Assembly (NCBI GenBank): GCA_003427395.1
Contig: BFEA01000101.1
Location: 1,589,994 to 1,648,476, forward strand
DNA: 58,483 bases
From: Chara braunii
Lineage: Eukaryota; Streptophyta; Charophyceae; Charales; Characeae
Direction of reading: 5' to 3'
In this document: one piece after another, positions 40,433-52,314 of the stretch
Layout of the letters: every line of letters starts with the position of its first letter
How positions within the stretch are numbered: position 1 is the first letter of the stretch
The notes under the pieces: generated by a model
The model's input: the letters and a program-made list of their open reading frames with translations, nothing else
Told to the model about the DNA's origin: nothing
The model's database searches: none
Made by a program: the position numbers and the translations under genes

Positions 40433-41341
40433 ATCTGGTTAATGAATTCAATTTCCCGCATCCTTTCGATAAATTCGGGGTCGGCTCATGCAGACGCACG
40501 CGTACGCCGCGACTTGGATCTTCGAGATCACGGTCGTACGTGAGCGTGCGCCCGAGCGGCGGTGAATCATGCTCGGTTTTCCAGTGTCTCGATAACGATC
40601 GTATCCTACATGCAACTATCCTACTCATGCTAGGTAGAGTGAGATCCAGATGTTTCATCCATATCCATACCATTCACGTGACGAAAAGGAGAGAAAAGAG
40701 AAAAAGGGGGAGGGGGGGGGGGATTACAATCAATATCTCACTGCGTTCTTGGCGGCTTTATGACGATCAAGGACTAACAAAAAAAAAAAACAGACATCCA
40801 TAGCCGGTGTTTTCAATCAGATGTAGATGGAGGATAGAATTAGACAAGCATCGCAAAACAAGATCGGGAATCTGAAAAGGTCATTAATGAAGAAGAGTTC
40901 ACACCCATTCATGCATTCATACGAGGCAAAAGCAGCAAAGAAAATTCGAGACAATTTACAAGGAAAGGTCAAAAAGGCCGCAACAGAAATCGGCCATAGC
41001 AGAAGCCAAAATTATACAGACGAGCAAAAGAAAGAACCTCATCCCGCACTCACAACTACTCTCTCTCTCTCTCTGCTCCACACTTCCAATGCGGGCAGTC
41101 CGTCGCCTCGCATCAACACAGAGTTGTCACCCCGCTTGGTTCGAGCATGCAAGCCAGGTTCGCCCGTGCGCCACGGTCCGTCGCGGCACATCAACCCCGC
41201 ATACCCGACACCAGCTCGTCGGATCGCCCAACTTTCGCACTCACTCACCTTCCAAAACTTGGTTGTTAGCTGACCCTCACTGATCGCGCTAACCTCGAAA
41301 TTCTTAAAGAGCAAACTAATCGCGCTTGCGGAATTTATAGC

Positions 41342-41745
41342 GTGCACGCTTGCGTGAAGGATACGGGATTAGACCCAAGTGGTGAAAAGGAGACGAGAGG
41401 AAGTGCCTACGTCTGCATGTCTGGGCCGCGGCACGGGGGACAGAGCCACTCTCCGCGCATCGATCCGGGCATGCAAGCATAGGAACCAATCAGGTCGGGG
41501 AAGAAGGTGTGCATGCGAGGGCGAGCACAAGGCGGGAAGAGGGAAGAACACGAAGGACATCAANAACAAGAAGATTACAGTTGCAATCACACCCGCCAAA
41601 ACTTTTACAGTTACGTGCAAGATTAAGGCACAAAAAGAAGTCAGAACCCAGATCTTGTCGCGGCAAGACGTGCGTAAGCAGGAAGCGCCGCGCAGCAAAA
41701 TTCATAAGGTGCCTAAATTCCTAGCTTAAGTCCTAATTGCAAAGG
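41342..41745 (-). repeat. 404-base block identical between the two LTRs
   Basis: The block matches 30732-31135 base for base, apart from an N at 41564. The LTR sequence on either side differs at several percent of positions. See findings. Confidence 0.85.
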
Positions 41746-42113
41746 TAAAATTCCGAAGAAAAACAATTCCGAGAGCCCGTGGGGGCTCGACAACAATTGA
41801 AATTTGAAAAGAAAACGACATTCCCGCACGCTGATCGCGCCAAAATTCCCAGTGTTCCCAGCATAACAAGAAAGAAGCTATGGTACAGTTATTTCTCACG
41901 CTCTCTAAGGCGCAGTTGCCCATCCGTTAGCACGGGATGTTCCCGACACCGATCCGACAACTCTTAGGAGGAAACAAAAAAAAAGGAAACGAGCGCGTCC
42001 TTGCAATTTCCCCGACCAGTCCATCTTCCCACAACTCATCCCCTTCGACCCGTCGTATTTCCCAAGTAGCTTCGCGCAGAAAATCACGCGATTACAGAAA
42101 ATAGTTCATCACA

Positions 42114-44673
42114 GAGGTCTTGCGCGGTGGCCCATCTGTTTTCCTCCGAGATCCATATATGTTCTATTTTCCACACTCCCTGCTCATCCATTTTCTCCAA
42201 TGCCTGCCTTTCGCGTTTAAGGACCATGTTTTGTCGTTACGGTCCCTGATCAGGGGGTTCCTGAATAGCGGCTGCCTCAGAACTTCCTCTCTTATACTTG
42301 GAGTTCTTATCTTTTGCGGGAAACAATTTCACCAGTGCTTTATTAGTGTAGCCCAGTGCTCAATCGACGAGTCTTTATCCCTCGGAGTTCTCCCTTTTTC
42401 CATCCTTCTTGGGTTCCATGAGGGATTGAGGATCCAATGGTATCCTTCAATGGAGGGATCAACTCTGAAAGGTACCAGGTTGCGAACCTGATGGAGAGTC
42501 ATTTCGTGCCATGGTAGTTCCCTGTTAAAAAAAAGTTTTACTATCCACCTGTGTTGTAATGCTTGAAATTGTACCGCCGGGTTTGAAAGATCTAATCCCC
42601 CCTGAAGTTTGGGTCTGGTGATGTACTTCCAAGCCACTTTGGAGATGTAATGTTCTTTTTCCGCTTTCCCAGTCCAGAGGTAAGATCCTAGTTTCCTTTT
42701 GAGGGTTGCGAAAAACCTTGTTGGCGGGTTCCAAAGAGACGCCACGTATCATCTCGTTGACAAGATTGCAGTATTAAGTACTAGCACTCTACCCATAAGA
42801 GATACATTCGTTGCTTGCCATCCAGCGAGTTTGTTTGTCATTTTGAGGAGAAGACTAGTCCCTAATATATTACTGGTCCCTTCAGTTGAAATTTGGATGC
42901 TGAAAAAACGCATCGGCTGCTGAGTGTCCAGCCATTGCAGTCCCTGGGTGGTTTGGGTTTGTTGGGGAGGATGTGAGGAGGCTACCCACCATCCAACTGT
43001 TTTGTTATAATTAATTTTCATTTTCGCTGCAAGTTGGAAGGCTTGCATTGCTTTTGTGAGGGTTTGGAATGAGGAGTCGGAAGCTCTGATCAATACGGTT
43101 AGATCATCCACGAAGAGTATAGTTGTGGGTATGGGAAAAGACCTTCCATCTTGTTGAATGACTAGCCTTTCTATTGATGGGTCTTTGCGAAGGAAGGCTG
43201 CTATTGCTTCCATCACGAACAAGAAAATTGGTGCTACGAGTGGATCTCCCTATCTGACGGATCTGGTCATTCTTTTTTTTTTGAAAAGGTGTCCATTGAC
43301 TTGTACCATCCCCCTGGCATCCCTGCATCTTCTGAAGCTTGGTCCTACTCCTATTTTTTTCATACTCTGCTGAAGGAAGTCCAAGTTTACCTGATCGTAA
43401 GGTTTTTTGAAGTCGAAAAATAATATGGTTGCTTGTATTTTTTTATCCCTTATGAATTTGGTGGCCTCGTTCAGGGTTACTACATTGTCCATAATACATC
43501 TTCCTGGAATGAAAACTATTTGGTTTATGTGAAAACATTTGTTTGTGATATTCCTTATTCTGTTAGCTAGGGTTTTAGCTAGTATTTTGTATATTACCGG
43601 TAAGAGAGTTATGGGTCTGTAATTCTTATGTCTACGTGATCACCCTTCTTGCATAGCAGAGTGAGTACGCTTGTGCTGCAGTCCTTTCCTATAGAGCCTT
43701 TAGCGAACTTCAAAACCTCTTTGAAAAAATCAGTAACAGTTTGCCCTACTTGGTGCAAGTTGGCTTGCCGGAACTCTTTTGGGAGTCTGTCCTTGCCTGG
43801 GATTTTATTAGGCTGCATACTCTTGAGGGCTTCAAATAACTCTGCCTTAGTAATATCTTTTTCTAGGGCTTCAATTGTTTCTTGATTAAGACTTTTGTCT
43901 AAGTATTGTAAGAATTTCTCCCTTGTTTTTCGCACATTGCCAGGATTTTCAAGGAAGGATTTAGACGCGTATAGGTTCTGATAGAAATATGACGCTACTT
44001 TCAAGGGACCTTGCTATGAGGTTTGCGTGTTGCCTAGGGAATCCCTTAAGGCATGTATTATGTTGTTCCTGTGACCGACTTTACTCTGGCCCTTATGGCC
44101 AAACCCTGCCTTCTCCACTCCGCCCATTGACTAAGCTTTGTTCGCTCCTCCTCGAGAAGCTGTTCGTACAAACTTACTCCTAGATTATCTATTAGATTAA
44201 ATTTTGCAATTTTCACCATGGCCTCCAGGCTTTGTTGTCTTGCCTTCCTTCTGCTGGCCTCCTTTCTTAAGAAAAGACTCGCCCAATGACTTATTTCTTG
44301 GATGGTTGCTGGGAGGTCTCTTACTAATTCTCCCTCCTTTAGTTTCTTCTTCGTTTTATCCCACCTGGCTTTGAATTCTTGCTTGAATGAATCTAGATTG
44401 AGGAGTGAGGTGTTCAGCTTGAAAAAAACTTTTCCCGGGAAAATTATCTAGGGATAGAGCTAGATTTATACCAATAGGGTTATGGTCATATCCATCGTAA
44501 TGGGGAATTCTTCCTATTGTATTGTCTAAGACCGTCCCTTCCAAAGATTCTGATACAAGGAAAAAGTCTATCCTTGAGAAAGAAATTTTGCCCTGAATTG
44601 TTTTCCTGATGCAGGTATAGTATTTTTTCTCTAGGTTAAGGACCCTATAAAGGTCCTTAAGATTGTTTTCCAC
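42114..44673 (-). pseudogene. LINE 2 ORF2: end of endonuclease, RT core, part of thumb
   Basis: The minus strand first gives SFSRIDFFLVSESL and YDHNPIG (endonuclease end, with the conserved Asp-His pair). It continues with ELFEALKSMQPNKIPGKDRL, then FFDFKKPYDQV (motif A, Ala replaced by Pro) near 43425. RSVR-stop-GDPLVAPIF (motif B with Gln changed to TAG) follows near 43255, and FVDD (motif C) near 43105. The tail (42745-42329) has FFATLKRKLGSYLWTG and LQGGLDLSNP. It breaks off at 42114 against the gypsy LTR and resumes at 28882. Confidence 0.9.
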
Positions 44674-44676
44674 AAC

Positions 44677-45261
44677 TCAGTGGGATAGCTCCACCTCTGC
44701 AGGGTCTTGTGAGGTTTGTTGTACCCATAAGATCATGTCCAGCTGAGATTTCAGGGTAGTGTTCCAGTCTCCCACTAGAATCGTGTGTTTCTGTGGGTGA
44801 ATTAACCTTCCTATCTCTTCAAAAAATAATGTTATCTCTGCCCAAGAATTTGGGGCGTATAGATTTACTAATATAATGTTTTCTCCCTTGAACGTTAACT
44901 CTAATTTGGTCCATCTACCACCTATTGAATCAGTTGTCGACGATTCTAATTGCAGATGTTGTGTGACTATCACGTGGTTGTGTATTAATGTGATGACTCC
45001 TGCTGAGGCTGATTGTGGGTTGTGTGTCGATACTACTGTGGTGCAGTTTTTTAACCTCCCAATAATTTCCCTTTCTACTGTTCTGTGTGTAGGTATGTTA
45101 GTAAGATGTGTTTCCTGAAGGCAAACCAAGTCTGGGGGATTAGGGTTGTTCCAACCCGTTGTGTTCAGCAGGCAACTCCACTTTTGCGGGTTTGTCAGGA
45201 TAGTTGCTAACCCCCTCACATTCCAGGATTGGATTACCAGGTCCCCCCTTGGTGCCTTCAT
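44677..45261 (-). CDS. LINE 2 ORF2 start: APE-type endonuclease
   Basis: An open 194-codon frame from ATG 45261. It has the LINE endonuclease motifs in order: QSWNVRGL (Asn), LQETHL (Glu), NLYAPN and VGDWNTTL (Asp and Asn). The enzyme nicks the target DNA to prime reverse transcription. A TGA at about 44675 interrupts it, and the same frame continues into 44673 with the rest of the domain. ORF1 ends just upstream. Confidence 0.9.
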   Translation of the reverse strand: MKAPRGDLVIQSWNVRGLATILTNPQKWSCLLNTTGWNNPNPPDLVCLQETHLTNIPTHRTVEREIIGRLKNCTTVVSTHNPQSASAGVITLIHNHVIVTQHLQLESSTTDSIGGRWTKLELTFKGENIILVNLYAPNSWAEITLFFEEIGRLIHPQKHTILVGDWNTTLKSQLDMILWVQQTSQDPAEVELSH

Positions 45262-45299
45262 GGCTTATCGGGAGTGATCTTCCTTTGAATTTTGTGTTA

Positions 45300-45893
45300 T
45301 CCTTTTATATCTCATAGCTATTCCAAGACTCCTCCTCCAGTAGGATAAGGAGGGATGGTAGAATGTTCTCATCCCGCTCCAGCGCTCCTGAATCTACTAA
45401 TGTTGCTAGAGTCACTGCATTCTGAGTCATGGTTGTTTTGCCTCCTAGGGTTGTTACCGGTAATGTCGTCATCCACCACCATGGCTTCCACTGCAGATCT
45501 TCGGAGAGTTTCGTCCCTTGGTCCAACCAGACTATCAATGGTCTTGCGTCGTGCTGTGCTTGGCCTTTTCCCTCAGATCCTCAAGCTGTTTCCAATTGCT
45601 ATGTCTCTCCCTCCTTTTGCAGTTTGTCAGCCAGCCCCATGAAGTTCGGTTATTTCCCTTTGCTGATCTTTTTCAGCACGTTTTCCCTCTTTTGTCCCAA
45701 TTGCCATCTGATTACTGAGAGGTCTTCGTGCACTGCTACATTCCATTCCTCTGTTAACGGGTTCCTTTGAACGGGAATTACCGCTCGCGATGGCAATAGG
45801 GTACTTGCTTCCTTTTCGGCCCTCTTCCATAACTCTTTGTGTGCCTTGTGTTGCAGGTCCTGAACTGTTACTGTGCGGAGGGTTATTTCCCGG
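45300..45893 (-). pseudogene. LINE 2 ORF1, C-terminal part
   Basis: From the insertion junction the frame reads EITLRTVTVQDLQHKAHKEL, then EEWNVAVHEDLSVIRWQLGQ and ENVLKKISKGK before a stop. After frame changes it ends close to the ORF2 Met. It is the direct continuation of the ORF1 frame at 50395, interrupted by the 4.5-kb insertion. ORF1 proteins bind LINE RNA. Confidence 0.75.
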
Positions 45894-45894
45894 T
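45890..45894 (+). repeat. Target duplication of the 4.5-kb insertion, left copy
   Basis: CCGGT here and CCGAT at 50390-50394 match at four of five bases. The insertion ends are TG...CA on the minus strand. Confidence 0.55.
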
Positions 45895-48717
45895 GTCGGG
45901 CGGCCGAAGGTCAGTCGGCCACTTGAAATCTGACGGATTAACCCTTAGATTATCTGCCTAAAGAGGGATTGACCGGGACTTTCGTTCGAGTCGTTGAGAG
46001 AAATTAGGGGTCGGGGAGAGACCCCTAATATTCTCCATGTCAAGTATTAACACTGACCTTTGAAATCGACGAAACGAACGACCACACTTTTCGCGCCTTG
46101 TACCCATGGTTCTTGTCTGTTTCGAGGTTAATTCTGGAGCGGCTAACTCCGGGGCTGAAATACAGACATGGGCTTTGGCGCGACTCTTTTGCATCATGCA
46201 ATTGGTGTAGGAATGACCCCGCGAGTTTTTGTTAATTTTAATATCAAAATTAAATTTGGGGAAAAGAATTGAAGATAATAGGAGGGACAAGAGTAACGGG
46301 ATAATTGCTAATTATTTAAAATTTTATCTGAATTCGTTCTTGAGAGGATTATCCATTATTTTCATTATTTCTGAATATGGAATTAGAGATGAGAAAAATA
46401 ATTAAAAATGATAAAAGAAAAGAAAAACGAAGGAAAATTTGTTATTTAATTAAATTTCGTCAGGATTTATTTATGAAGAAATTGATCTTCGTTTTCACTT
46501 TTCTCGATGACCGATCTAAAAATGGAAAAATAATTAAAAATGATAAAAGGAAAGGAGACTCACGATTATTTAATATGTGATTGAATTTTATTTGAGTTAT
46601 TCGCGATGGCGCTTAGCCTCGCATTACATGTTTAACCCGATTCTAACGATTCTCACTATTTCCCGATAATTGTTATCCCTGACGCGATTTACCAAATTTC
46701 CCTGATTCCTAGCCTTGCCGCAACCTGTGTTATGAGTGCGGGTTGGATGGACGGCGTGGTGTTGCCGCCATGTTACTTTGATTGTCCCGCTCGGCTTCAT
46801 CGCATCGGTGTTTTGGTTTGGGCACGACACTCTGGTTCGAGACAAGTTCGGTGCTATCACGGCATTGCCGCATTGTATGGTTTTCGACATGGGTCAGCTA
46901 CGGTATAGGTCACGGCAACTTCGAAGGATTATTTCATGTACAACATTGGCCACGTTCACGACCCTCGGGCTCTTCTTGATATGATCCGAGACTTGCCATG
47001 CTAAGTATCTGTTGGGTCTGGGAACGGTACGATTCGGCCTCATTCATGGTATTTCGGTGCGGCAGATGATCCTGTGCTGGCGTGACGCTGCATTATATGG
47101 TATTTGTTATTGGCCTGAAACAGTCCCTGGATATGAGGAACTACGGGACGGTTTGACGTTGGTATCTCATGACAAGGCACAACATTGGTACAATTGACTA
47201 AGTTGGCACGGCCTTTGGTTAACTCTGACATTGTCTTTGCTCACCAGGTTTGGCGGAACCAGTCCCGCTGTAACTTGGTACACTGGTTCGGGATTCAGTC
47301 ACGACAGTCAGGCCTGCCTGGAACGGTTGACAGTGCCTTTCTTGACCAAACATTTGACCGGGTACCCGCTCTGGACCAGTAGGCACGATACGTGGATATT
47401 AGGATAGGCCCAACAGCACTTATAGGGCTTGAAACCGCTGGTACCTGCAGTACCAGTACCCTTTTTTGCTTGAACTGACAACGGGCCTGCCGGTGGCCCA
47501 ACAGCAGTAGACAGGTTGAGGCAAAGAGGAGCGGTGAAAACTCGATATAGTCAAGACCAGCGGGGGGAAGTGGGGGAGTATGCAAGGTGTACCCCGCCCG
47601 CACTAACACTCTGAAGTGAAGCTTGGACAAAGCCCGGTTGAGGGACAGCGGTTGGAAGGAGCGAAGCACCGTATAGCGAAGGTGTGCGGGGATTCAGTCA
47701 GGGGGAGATGTTTCTGGTGTCCGCAACGGAAACGCCCGATTGGGGGCAGGTGCGATGGATCGGAACGGGCACATAGTGGGTGAGAGCAGATTCACGAACC
47801 AACCGAGGGAGGTGAGCATCGCGTCTGCTGCGTATGCCCGCTAAAGAGCAGTTTGAGGGCCGACTGGGGAGAATCAGAAGGTGGGACGGAGAATCACGTG
47901 CTAGGCGTACACCGTACGCAAGGCAGTCAACACTCATGTTCGTTCGGGAGATAGGAGGGAAGATGTACCATGCGGCCAGCAACTGATTGAGCGAGCCCCT
48001 GGAGAACGCGCTAGCTCTGAGGGCCAGTCACAGGGAAGGGTTCAGTCAGCGAGTCAGATGCGCTCAGCGTGGCTAATCCTCCTGGCCTCTAGCCGCGCCG
48101 CTTGTTGTGAACGGGTGGAAAGAGAGAGGTTCGGACTAGAACGGACTGTCACGTTGGGGGTGAGTCTTCTGTTCTTGGGCTTGGCTGAGGGATGTCCGCT
48201 CGGAGGACCAGTTGACACGGATGGAAGATGCGTGAGGGGTGTAAAGAGAGTAAGCGTCCGCGCAACTGAGTACCGGATAATCGGTTAATGCCTCTTGGTG
48301 TGAACAAGCTCCAGCGGTGGAGTGGGCTTGTGATAGGAGCAACAACGAGTACGGGAAACGAAACGTGCCGTGCCTCTGGATGAGAGAAACGGAGGGGCCC
48401 GATGCCAGTGAATCCAAGAGCGATGGAACGAATGCCAGATCTATCGCACGAAGGAGGGAAGACAGCCCCCTTAAATTAGAACATAGTTCGTCCGACCAGG
48501 TAAGCCAGAAGGCTCAGAACGCTAACAGGTGTGAACTCAAACGGGAGCGACTGTCGTGGAGGCAGCCTGAGTGGGTAAGAAAATAAAAGGGCGAGCGGAT
48601 GAGGGGATGGCAGAGACAAGGAGCCAGGGAGAGCGAGAAACGTAGAAGGGAGAAGGGCTATTGAGAGTACTCTTGCGCACGAGGAGGAAGGGGATTGGCA
48701 GTGATAACGGAACTTGT

Positions 48718-48816
48718 AATAATAATAACAACAATAATAATAATACTAATTATCCAGTATTATTATTATTATCATTATTATTATTATCATTATTATTATT
48801 ATTATTATTATTGTTA

Positions 48817-48861
<45 letters not shown>
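48718..48861 (+). repeat. AAT/TTA trinucleotide microsatellite
   Basis: AATAATAACAACAAT repeats turn into TTATTATTA repeats, so the tract is partly self-complementary. It lies within the 4.5-kb insertion. The hydrophobic ORFs here (poly-Leu, poly-Ile) are artefacts. Confidence 0.9.
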
Positions 48862-48862
<1 letters not shown>

Positions 48863-49544
48863 ATTATTGTATCCCCCTTGAATGCGATCAGGTTCAAAGA
48901 TGGCGGAGCCGCCTGAGCCATTCGCAGAGTAAGGGGGGGAAAGGGGCAAAAGGGGAAGCTATGAAGGCGAGAGGATGAAGTGTATGCATCTAGCGAACGG
49001 GGGTGGAGACAAGCGTGAGGCTTCGTTAGATGGGAAGGGGAGATTTGGGCAGTCCGAGGGAGGTGAAGAAGACATTGATGCGTGAGGGACTCGGAGTAAT
49101 TCGTAAGACCACGTATTTGTCCCTAACTGCTTCTGGGGGGGGACTTCGAAAGACGCGGCCGCATACAGCAGGGGAGAGTGGGAGCGAGTGAGAGGGTCTG
49201 CTGAAGAGGGGAAGGGAAGAGAGGATCGTCAAGTACAGTTGGTTTCAAAGTGTACGTACCTCTTCGTGAACGTAACCAAGCGCCCCTGCCCCAAAGTCAA
49301 AGTAATCGAGAGGGCAGCGTGGATACATGGGACATCGCTCACTTAGCCTCAACAAGCTTTCAATCTAATGTTCAGAGCCTGACAGCGGGGCGAAGGGGGT
49401 ATCTAAACTGCATCCTGATCGCGCGACTGTGAGTACAGGCACTGGTTCGAGAGGGACTGTAACGAGAAGAAAGCGGAGACTTGTGACGACAATGGACAAA
49501 CGGGTCGATCACCCACCACCTCGGTTGAGTTAAAGTGAAACCTC

Positions 49545-49800
49545 TGACAATTTCTTTTTCATGAATGATGCTATTCTGAAGCTGTTCAGTGCGCTATCCG
49601 CATGCATTCTCTTAGGCGTCTGATCCTACCCTCTGACCATCGAGTGTCCTGACTATCTGCGCTCTCTGAAACGAATCATCCTATTCTGAAGTCATTGAGA
49701 GTGCTGAGAGTCTGCATTTCTCGTGAATGGATGAATTGTCGCTATAGTCATTGAGCACGTTAAGTATCTGAAGGTATGTCTTATCCGATTGCGGTTGCGG
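49545..49800 (+). repeat. Degenerate repeats with CTGAAG phrases
   Basis: CTATTCTGAAG phrases near 49571 and 49681, and a CTATAGTCATTGAG phrase near 49741, are followed each time by a GTGCTnnGNGTCTGCAT-like stretch. Period is irregular, about 60-110 bases. No function is evident. Confidence 0.35.
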
Positions 49801-50139
49801 TGAGACCACGGAAAACCCTTGTGGGTTAATCGCTATGAGAAGCGAGGAGATCAGATTCTGCATCGAGTCAGGGTGGGGAGGTGCTCTAATTGTGCTTGGC
49901 GGAAGACATTGGTAAATGTTAAGCTCAGATTGGGGAGGTTGCGGTGTGTGTGAACTGTCATTCTTAATGTTGAAACGATTAAGTGTTTCCCTCGCTACTG
50001 AATTGCCGTTTCACTCATACGAGCTCATCTCGAACGAGTCTGAGTAAAAGTTATTGCCCGCTATATCTGAGCTAGGCCGAAAATTGCAAAGTTGACTCTT
50101 ACCCTGACATGCGCCTAAGACTTCAGACTGAAGGCTAAC

Positions 50140-50168
50140 AAGTTTTTTTTTTTTTTTTTTTTTTTTTC
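50140..50168 (+). repeat. T homopolymer tract
   Basis: About 26 T bases followed by a C/T-rich run to 50190, inside the 4.5-kb insertion near its minus-strand start. Confidence 0.85.
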
Positions 50169-50394
50169 CTTTCCTTCTTTTTTCTTCCTTTCGTCCGGAG
50201 ATCTCGTTTTTCGACCCGTGTTGAAAAGGGCATCTAAAGTAACTCTAAAGGAAGGGGATAAGATAGGCACTGCCGTCCCCAACACCCTACTGATTGCTGA
50301 GGACCTCGGAAGCGGGCGTGGCGAGTGACAGGCGCCGTTGCCCTTGGCTTCAACGAACAGTAGGCGGCCCCTCCCCGGGTTTCCTCACACCGAT

Positions 50395-52270
50395 TCAGGT
50401 CAGCTAGTCGGCCATTTTGAGCATACAGGGCCTCGACCTGAATGCCCAGTTGCGTGGCTGTTGTCATTCCCTTACTCTGCTCCTCTTGCCCCTGTTGTTT
50501 CCCTTGATCCATCAAAAACTGCGAAGGTCTGTAATTGGCAACTTTTTCCCCTTGTTTTGATTATTCTCCTTCAGCATGTCTGAGTTGTTCCCGTCAATTT
50601 CCATTTCTTGATCTTCTTTGGTTGCAGCGTATTTTTCTGCAAACAATGTTGTCAGTTCCTCCTCCCTTTCCAGTGGAGCGAATGGATTCTCAGACAGAGG
50701 GATCAGTTCTGATGGATTGGGGATTCATGCTTTTTGTTTGCTTTTTTGTTCCTCTCTGTGCAGTATCAGCTGAAACTCGAAATTGTCTTGTCTTAATTTT
50801 TCATAGATTTGAATGTACTCTAGCAGTTTCTTTTCCTGCTTTCCTGACCATGGATAGCCCTCGGACTCCGGATTCCCCTGTTCCTCCTCTATGTCTTCTC
50901 TTTCTTTTTGACCTTCACTATATTTCCCCTTGCCCCCCACCGTCGGATTTTCTTCCTCCCCCTCCTTCATCGTTGTATCCCTTGCGCCTTCTTCGGTGCT
51001 CTCGTCTGATCCTTCCGCTTCCATTCCCTGTCTGTGGTTGGATTTTGCCCTTGCCTTCTGTGGTCTTCTGGAATACATTCTCTGCTTGGTTTGTTCCCCC
51101 CTTACCTCTTCCTCTTCCTGGTAACGCTTGACAACATCCACCCACTCTCTTTCCGTGGTTTCTTGCACTGTTTGCAGGTTTGCTCGTAGGTCTTTATCCC
51201 AGATCTCTTGCTTCAGTGTGTTCACGTGTCTCACTGGGTCCTTTGTGAAGCATTTAGGTGGTTTTCTTTCCATTCTGAGCGTTTGCCACCTGCTGTCGAA
51301 AGGCGGGTAAACATCTGGTCTGGGTGTCGGCTCACCATTGATGGTCCAGACCTAGTCCGGTGTATCCAGGTTGTCATTGAACACCCAGCCCGCGTACTGA
51401 GTATTTGGAATGTACCAAAACCCCTTTTCGTTCGCTACTTCCAGTAGGTTCACAGTTTTTAGTGGTTTGGGCTTTGCGTTTTTCCTTATTTTCGGCCAAT
51501 TGACGTCCGTCCCTAGGTGACCCCTTTGTCTGCACTTGAAACATAGCGGGTTGGTTTTGCTTGATACTGTTATCCTGATGATTTTTTTTTTTATGCGAGA
51601 AAAACCATTCATCTGTAGTGAAGGGTACTGAACTGTCTCCCGTTTCCAATACCACTGTCACCTGGTTGTGCTGCGGGGTTACAAAATCCGGGGTCGAAAC
51701 GATCCAATGCGTTTCCTTGAAGTGACCGTATTTCATTCTGACCCTCTCTTTTATACTATCGTGCATTCCCTCAGGTACATTGTCGAATTGAATCCAGAAA
51801 TGCTTTTTGATTAATTCTTGTCTGTACCTGAAAGGCGTTTGCTGTTAATTTGCCGCTTGTTTCCATGGATAAACTGTGGCCACTGACGAGTTGCAGGTGA
51901 AACACTTGTTTTTCAAAAATGCAGCAAGTGCTTCCTCCATACACAAGACCATGATAACGTTTCTTGACCTCGGGTGGAACGACACTTTTGGTTCTTGCCC
52001 CTGAATTGGTTCCAGCGTCTTTAGTTTTTCCCAGATCCATTTCAATTTCGCTTGTCTGTCCAATTTCTGGCTTTTTTTGGAAAAGGTGAAAAACGCTGCG
52101 TGTTTCTTATGGAGTTCTTCCTGCTTGGACGTCAGTTCCTACAGACATTCATAGACCACCATTTCTTTTTTTTTATTCCCGCCGTTGTCGATGCATTTGG
52201 TGGTTTTGACCAGTGTCGTTCTAGTCTGCTCCGCGAGCCAGTTTTGTGTTTCGATTCCCATTCCCTCCAT
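50395..52270 (-). pseudogene. LINE 2 ORF1, N-terminal and central part
   Basis: On the minus strand ORF1 probably starts at the Met codon 52268-52270 (MEGMGIETQN). It continues through WIWEKLKTLEPIQGQEPKVS and VLCMEEALAAFLKN, with stops near 52.1 and 51.85 kb, to HIV-unrelated sequence FDNVPEGMHDSIKERVRMKY. Near 51540 it has CFKCRQRGHLGTDVN, a zinc knuckle whose last Cys is Asn. A long Glu/Lys-rich region (51273-50725) follows, then QVEALYAQNGRLADLN up to the insertion at 50389. The layout (N-terminal fold, knuckle, charged tail) fits plant LINE ORF1, an RNA-binding protein. Frameshifts near 51.37 and 50.72 kb break it. Confidence 0.75.
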
Positions 52271-52314
52271 TGCTCTGTTTGACAGCTTTTCGCACACTCA
52301 CGAAATAAGTAACT

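Larger units (their letters stand above)
28887..42113 (-). mobile_element. Ty3/gypsy LTR retrotransposon, 13.2 kb
   Basis: Two direct LTR copies (28887-31503 and 39671-42113) flank an 8.2-kb internal region. The minus-strand genes run Gag, CCHC knuckle, protease, RT, RNase H, PHD finger, integrase and a third reading frame. Integrase after RNase H is the Ty3/gypsy order. A tRNA-primer site lies next to the 5' LTR. Stops, frameshifts and a deletion in RT make it non-autonomous. It sits inside LINE 2 ORF2. Confidence 0.95.
39671..42113 (-). repeat. 5' LTR of the gypsy element
   Basis: On the minus strand it starts TGTGATGAACTATTTTCTG. Its inner end stops at GAGGTTGG and passes straight into the primer-binding site, lacking the GCGTCACA that ends the 3' LTR and the solo LTR. 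A deletion between two TTGG copies explains this. It is about 170 bases shorter than the 3' LTR, mostly from the CT tract and the 95-base duplication. Confidence 0.92.
45894..50389 (-). mobile_element. 4.5-kb ORF-less insertion with LTR-type ends
   Basis: On the minus strand it starts TGTGAGGAAACCCGGGG and ends GGCCGCCCGACA, inside LINE 2 ORF1. It has no recognisable protein. Its content is an AT-rich part with AATAATTAAAAATGATAAAA twice (46393, 46527), a GC-balanced middle (46.7-48.6 kb), a TTA tract and degenerate repeats near 49.55-49.80 kb. I could not find the two ends repeated inside, so it could be a very long solo LTR, a non-coding LTR element or another kind of transposon. Confidence 0.6.

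Noticed and set aside
49545-49800. Possible C/D snoRNA genes
   Set aside because: ATGATG and CTGA phrases occur, but there is no terminal stem and no consistent C/D box spacing.
50535-51131. 198-codon plus-strand ORF
   Set aside because: It is antisense to the charged region of LINE 2 ORF1, which has clear LINE context on the minus strand.
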